From positions 286,960 to 350,959 of the forward strand of contig CAVZUA010000009.1 in assembly GCA_963778385.1 (NCBI GenBank): 64,000 bases of DNA, given 5' to 3'. Of this stretch, positions 61,763-64,000 are shown in pieces. This DNA comes from DATARH01 sp963778385. GTDB taxonomy: Bacteria; Pseudomonadota; Alphaproteobacteria; ATCC43930; CGMCC-115725. The number at the start of each line of letters is the position of its first letter. The stretch's first letter is position 1. The notes under the pieces are model-generated. The model had not been told where the DNA came from, ran no database searches, and saw only the letters and a program-made list of their open reading frames with translations. The translations under genes were made by a program, and so were the position numbers.

Positions 61763-63738
61763 TCATTCCTCCGGCATCCCGGCCTTGCGCAGGCCGGCGA
61801 AAAAAGTGGCTTCGACAAGGCGCGGATCGTCGGGGCCCCGAAGATTCCGGTCGGCCTGCATGCGGGCGATGCTCGAATAGAACCGTCGCCGCTCAGCCTG
61901 CGAGCTTCGGCGAGTTCGGCGGCGGCGCGTTCGGTGTCGCCTTTGAGGCGCATAGGCGGAGGCGAGGCAGGCATGAGGAACGGTAGTGCCGGATTGGCGC
62001 TGCGCGCCTTTTCGAGCCAGAGGATCGCCTCGTCGGTGCGCGATTGCAGCAGATGCACCTCCCCGATCCGGCCAAATACCAATAGCCGAGGTCAGGGATC
62101 GCGGGGGCTGAGGCGGATGGCTTGCTCGCTGAGCGGGATCGCCTCCTCGAACGACCCGGTGAAGAACTTGCATCTGCCCGAGATTGGAGTATCGCGCCGA
62201 CTCAGTTGCGATTGAGCGCGAGCGCCGTCTCGTATTCGGGAATGGCCTCCTCGCATCGGTTCTGCGCGCGCAGCACCTGGCCTTTGGCGAAATGCGCCAG
62301 CGGGTTGCGCGGCGATGCCGCCAAGGCTTGCCCGACCAGCGTCTTCGGCGCGGGCGATGTCGGCAGCGCGCGGTGTCGGTCATTCGATCGAGCACGCGGC
62401 CCGCGAGCATCGTCGCCAACGGCTCTGTGCCTCGACGGACTGCGGATCGAGCGCCAATGCGCGCTCGAACAGGCTGATCGCCTCCGCATAGTTGTCACGC
62501 GACGGCGGCTTCGACTTGCTACGGCGCGGCCGCGGAAAATGTAGTCCAGCGCATCGGGATTGCTCGGTCGGCCGGGCGGCCTCCGCGCCGACCAGCGTCG
62601 AGGTTGAGCGCGACTGGCGATCCGGCCGGTGATCTCGTTTTGCAGGGCGAACAGATCGCCGGTGTCGCGGTCGAACCGTTCCGCCCACAGATGCGCGTCG
62701 GTCTCGGCATCGATCAGCTGGGCGTTGACGCGGACCTGGTTGCCCGACCGGCGGACGCTGCCCTCCAGCACATAGCGCACCCCCAGCTCGCGGCCGATCT
62801 GCTTCGTGTCGACCGGCTTGCCCTTATAGGTGAAGGCGGTATTGCGCGAGATCACGAGCATGCCCGCGATCTGCGACAGATCGGTCGTCAGATCCTCGGT
62901 GATGCCGTCGGCAAAATATTGCTGGTCGCGGTCGTCGCTGAGATTGGTGAACGGCAGCACGACGATCGACAGGCGCGGCGCTGTCGCTGGTGCCGCCGGA
63001 GCCGCCGCTGGAGCGGATGCCGACGCCGTTACGGCTGCCGGCGGCGCCTTTGACAACGGCCACAGCCACCACACGCCCCCGGCGATGATCAGCACACCCG
63101 GCCAGAGCGACGGCGGCTACATATCGGCGTGCGTTATGCCGTGCGGCCGGCCGAGGCGCCTCTGGCACCTCCACCTTGGGCAAGGCGGCGACGGCATCGG
63201 CGGAGAGCGCATAGACGCGGATCGGGCGGGCGATGTTCTTGACGCTCTGCTCGCCGGCATCCTCGAAGGGCAGAGCCAGCCGGTCGCGGATTTGCTCGCG
63301 CACCGTCCGCGAGATGCAGATGCCGCCCGGGTCGGCCAGGTTTTCGAGGCGAGCCGCGATGTTGACGGCATCGCCGTAGAGGTCCTTGTCGTCGACGATC
63401 ACATCGCCGAGGTTGATCCCGACCCGGAAACGGAGGCGCTTGTCCTCTGGGAGATCGGCGTTGCGGTCGATCATGCCCTGCTGCATTTCGACCGCCCAGC
63501 GCACCGCTTCGACCGGGCTGGAGAACTCGATCAGGAGACCGTCGCCGGTGGTCTTGACGATGCGGCCGCGATGCCGGGCGATGCCGGGATCGATCAGATC
63601 GCGCCGGCACGCTTTGAGCCGAGCGAGCGTCCCTTCCTCGTCCGCGCCCATCAGGCGCGAATAGCCGGCGATGTCGGCAGCGACGACCGCGGCCATTTGG
63701 CGTTCGGCCTGCTGCGCAGGTGCGGAGCGTGATCGCAA
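61763..63738 (-). pseudogene. Second adenylate cyclase-TolB-TPR gene, decayed
   Basis: The cyclase domain is intact in frame (QMAAVVAADIAGYSRLMGAD, then HRGRIVKTTGDGLLIEFSS and DKDLYGDAVNIAARLENLAD). The match then moves to another frame at about 63095 for the TolB part (SIVVLPFTNLSDDRDQQYFA). A further frame shift follows near 62500-62400. The TPR region is broken between frames, and the true C-terminus GLRKAGMPEE ends at 61763. It is a paralogue of the 58567-60468 gene. Confidence 0.75.
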
Positions 63739-64000
63739 GGGCCTGACTCGAAAGCGCCTCCAACATTACCATGCTGCGCCGCCGCGCCTCACATCTAAGG
63801 TGGCCGGCGCTCTACGTGACAATCGGTTAACGTGTGGACGCCGGAAAGTGTGGCCTCGGGTTCGACCCCGGCTGGTTGCCCGCTCATAAAACAGGAGGAG
63901 CGCATAGCCTCTCGTCAGCTACAATTGTCCTGACACCTTTGGAGCCGACCGGGATGATAAGCAGCACGTAATCCTGAACGAGTAATATGTACATAACATA
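63739..64000. other. Gene-free right edge
   Basis: These 262 bases show no gene on either strand that I can support. The AT-richer end agtaatatgtacataacata may belong to a promoter outside the window. Confidence 0.5.

Overview
The window is GC-rich chromosomal DNA from a proteobacterium, most likely an alphaproteobacterium of the Rhodospirillales/Hyphomicrobiales kind. The reasons are third-position GC bias, many dispersed palindromic repeats, a PmtA/PlcP/Agt-like lipid cluster, Tat-exported ABC binding proteins and a family of adenylate cyclase-TolB-TPR proteins. The genus cannot be fixed from sequence alone. Nothing indicates a plasmid or phage backbone.

Region 1 (1-12.9 kb) holds a two-subunit CoA-transferase next to the start of a GMC oxidoreductase. 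It is followed by a three-gene membrane-lipid cluster (PmtA-like methyltransferase, PlcP-like phosphoesterase, Agt-like glycosyltransferase) and a dead IS110/IS1111-type element sitting inside a palindromic repeat. Two ABC import sets come next, one for sugar or glycerol-phosphate-like substrates and one of amino-acid type. Both lack a local ATPase, and a cytidine/guanine-type deaminase lies between them. Region 2 (12.6-22.6 kb) has a cupin, a luciferase-family monooxygenase, a ferritin-like protein, a phosphoribosyltransferase, polA, a zinc-finger protein, a lipase-like lipoprotein and tRNA-Arg(CCG). PolA appears to have lost the residues needed for proofreading.

Region 3 (22.6-30.6 kb) is a complete dipeptide/oligopeptide ABC transporter split over both strands (BC forward, DF reverse, A forward), with a frameshifted Uma2 gene between the halves and an MFS carrier after it. 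Region 4 (30.6-42.2 kb) is catabolic: a Rieske oxygenase, a 2OG dioxygenase, an AtzG-like peptide with an amidase, a second luciferase-family monooxygenase flanked by matched hairpins, an LVIVD-repeat protein and an enoyl-CoA hydratase. A low-GC gene for a membrane-anchored TIR-like protein sits within it.

Region 5 (42.2-64 kb) is more mosaic. It carries small HTH and zinc-ribbon genes, an acyl-CoA dehydrogenase, a secreted TPR protein, a HxlR regulator, secreted cupin and YHS proteins, an IS91/integrase remnant and an MFS carrier. A five-gene copper module (DUF2946, barrel-like protein, CopC, CopD, PCuAC) follows. Three TolB-TPR signalling genes are present, of which only one is intact, and several dispersed repeats lie between genes. 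Two insertion-sequence remnants and at least four frameshifted genes suggest ongoing decay in this neighbourhood, or assembly errors that should be excluded first.
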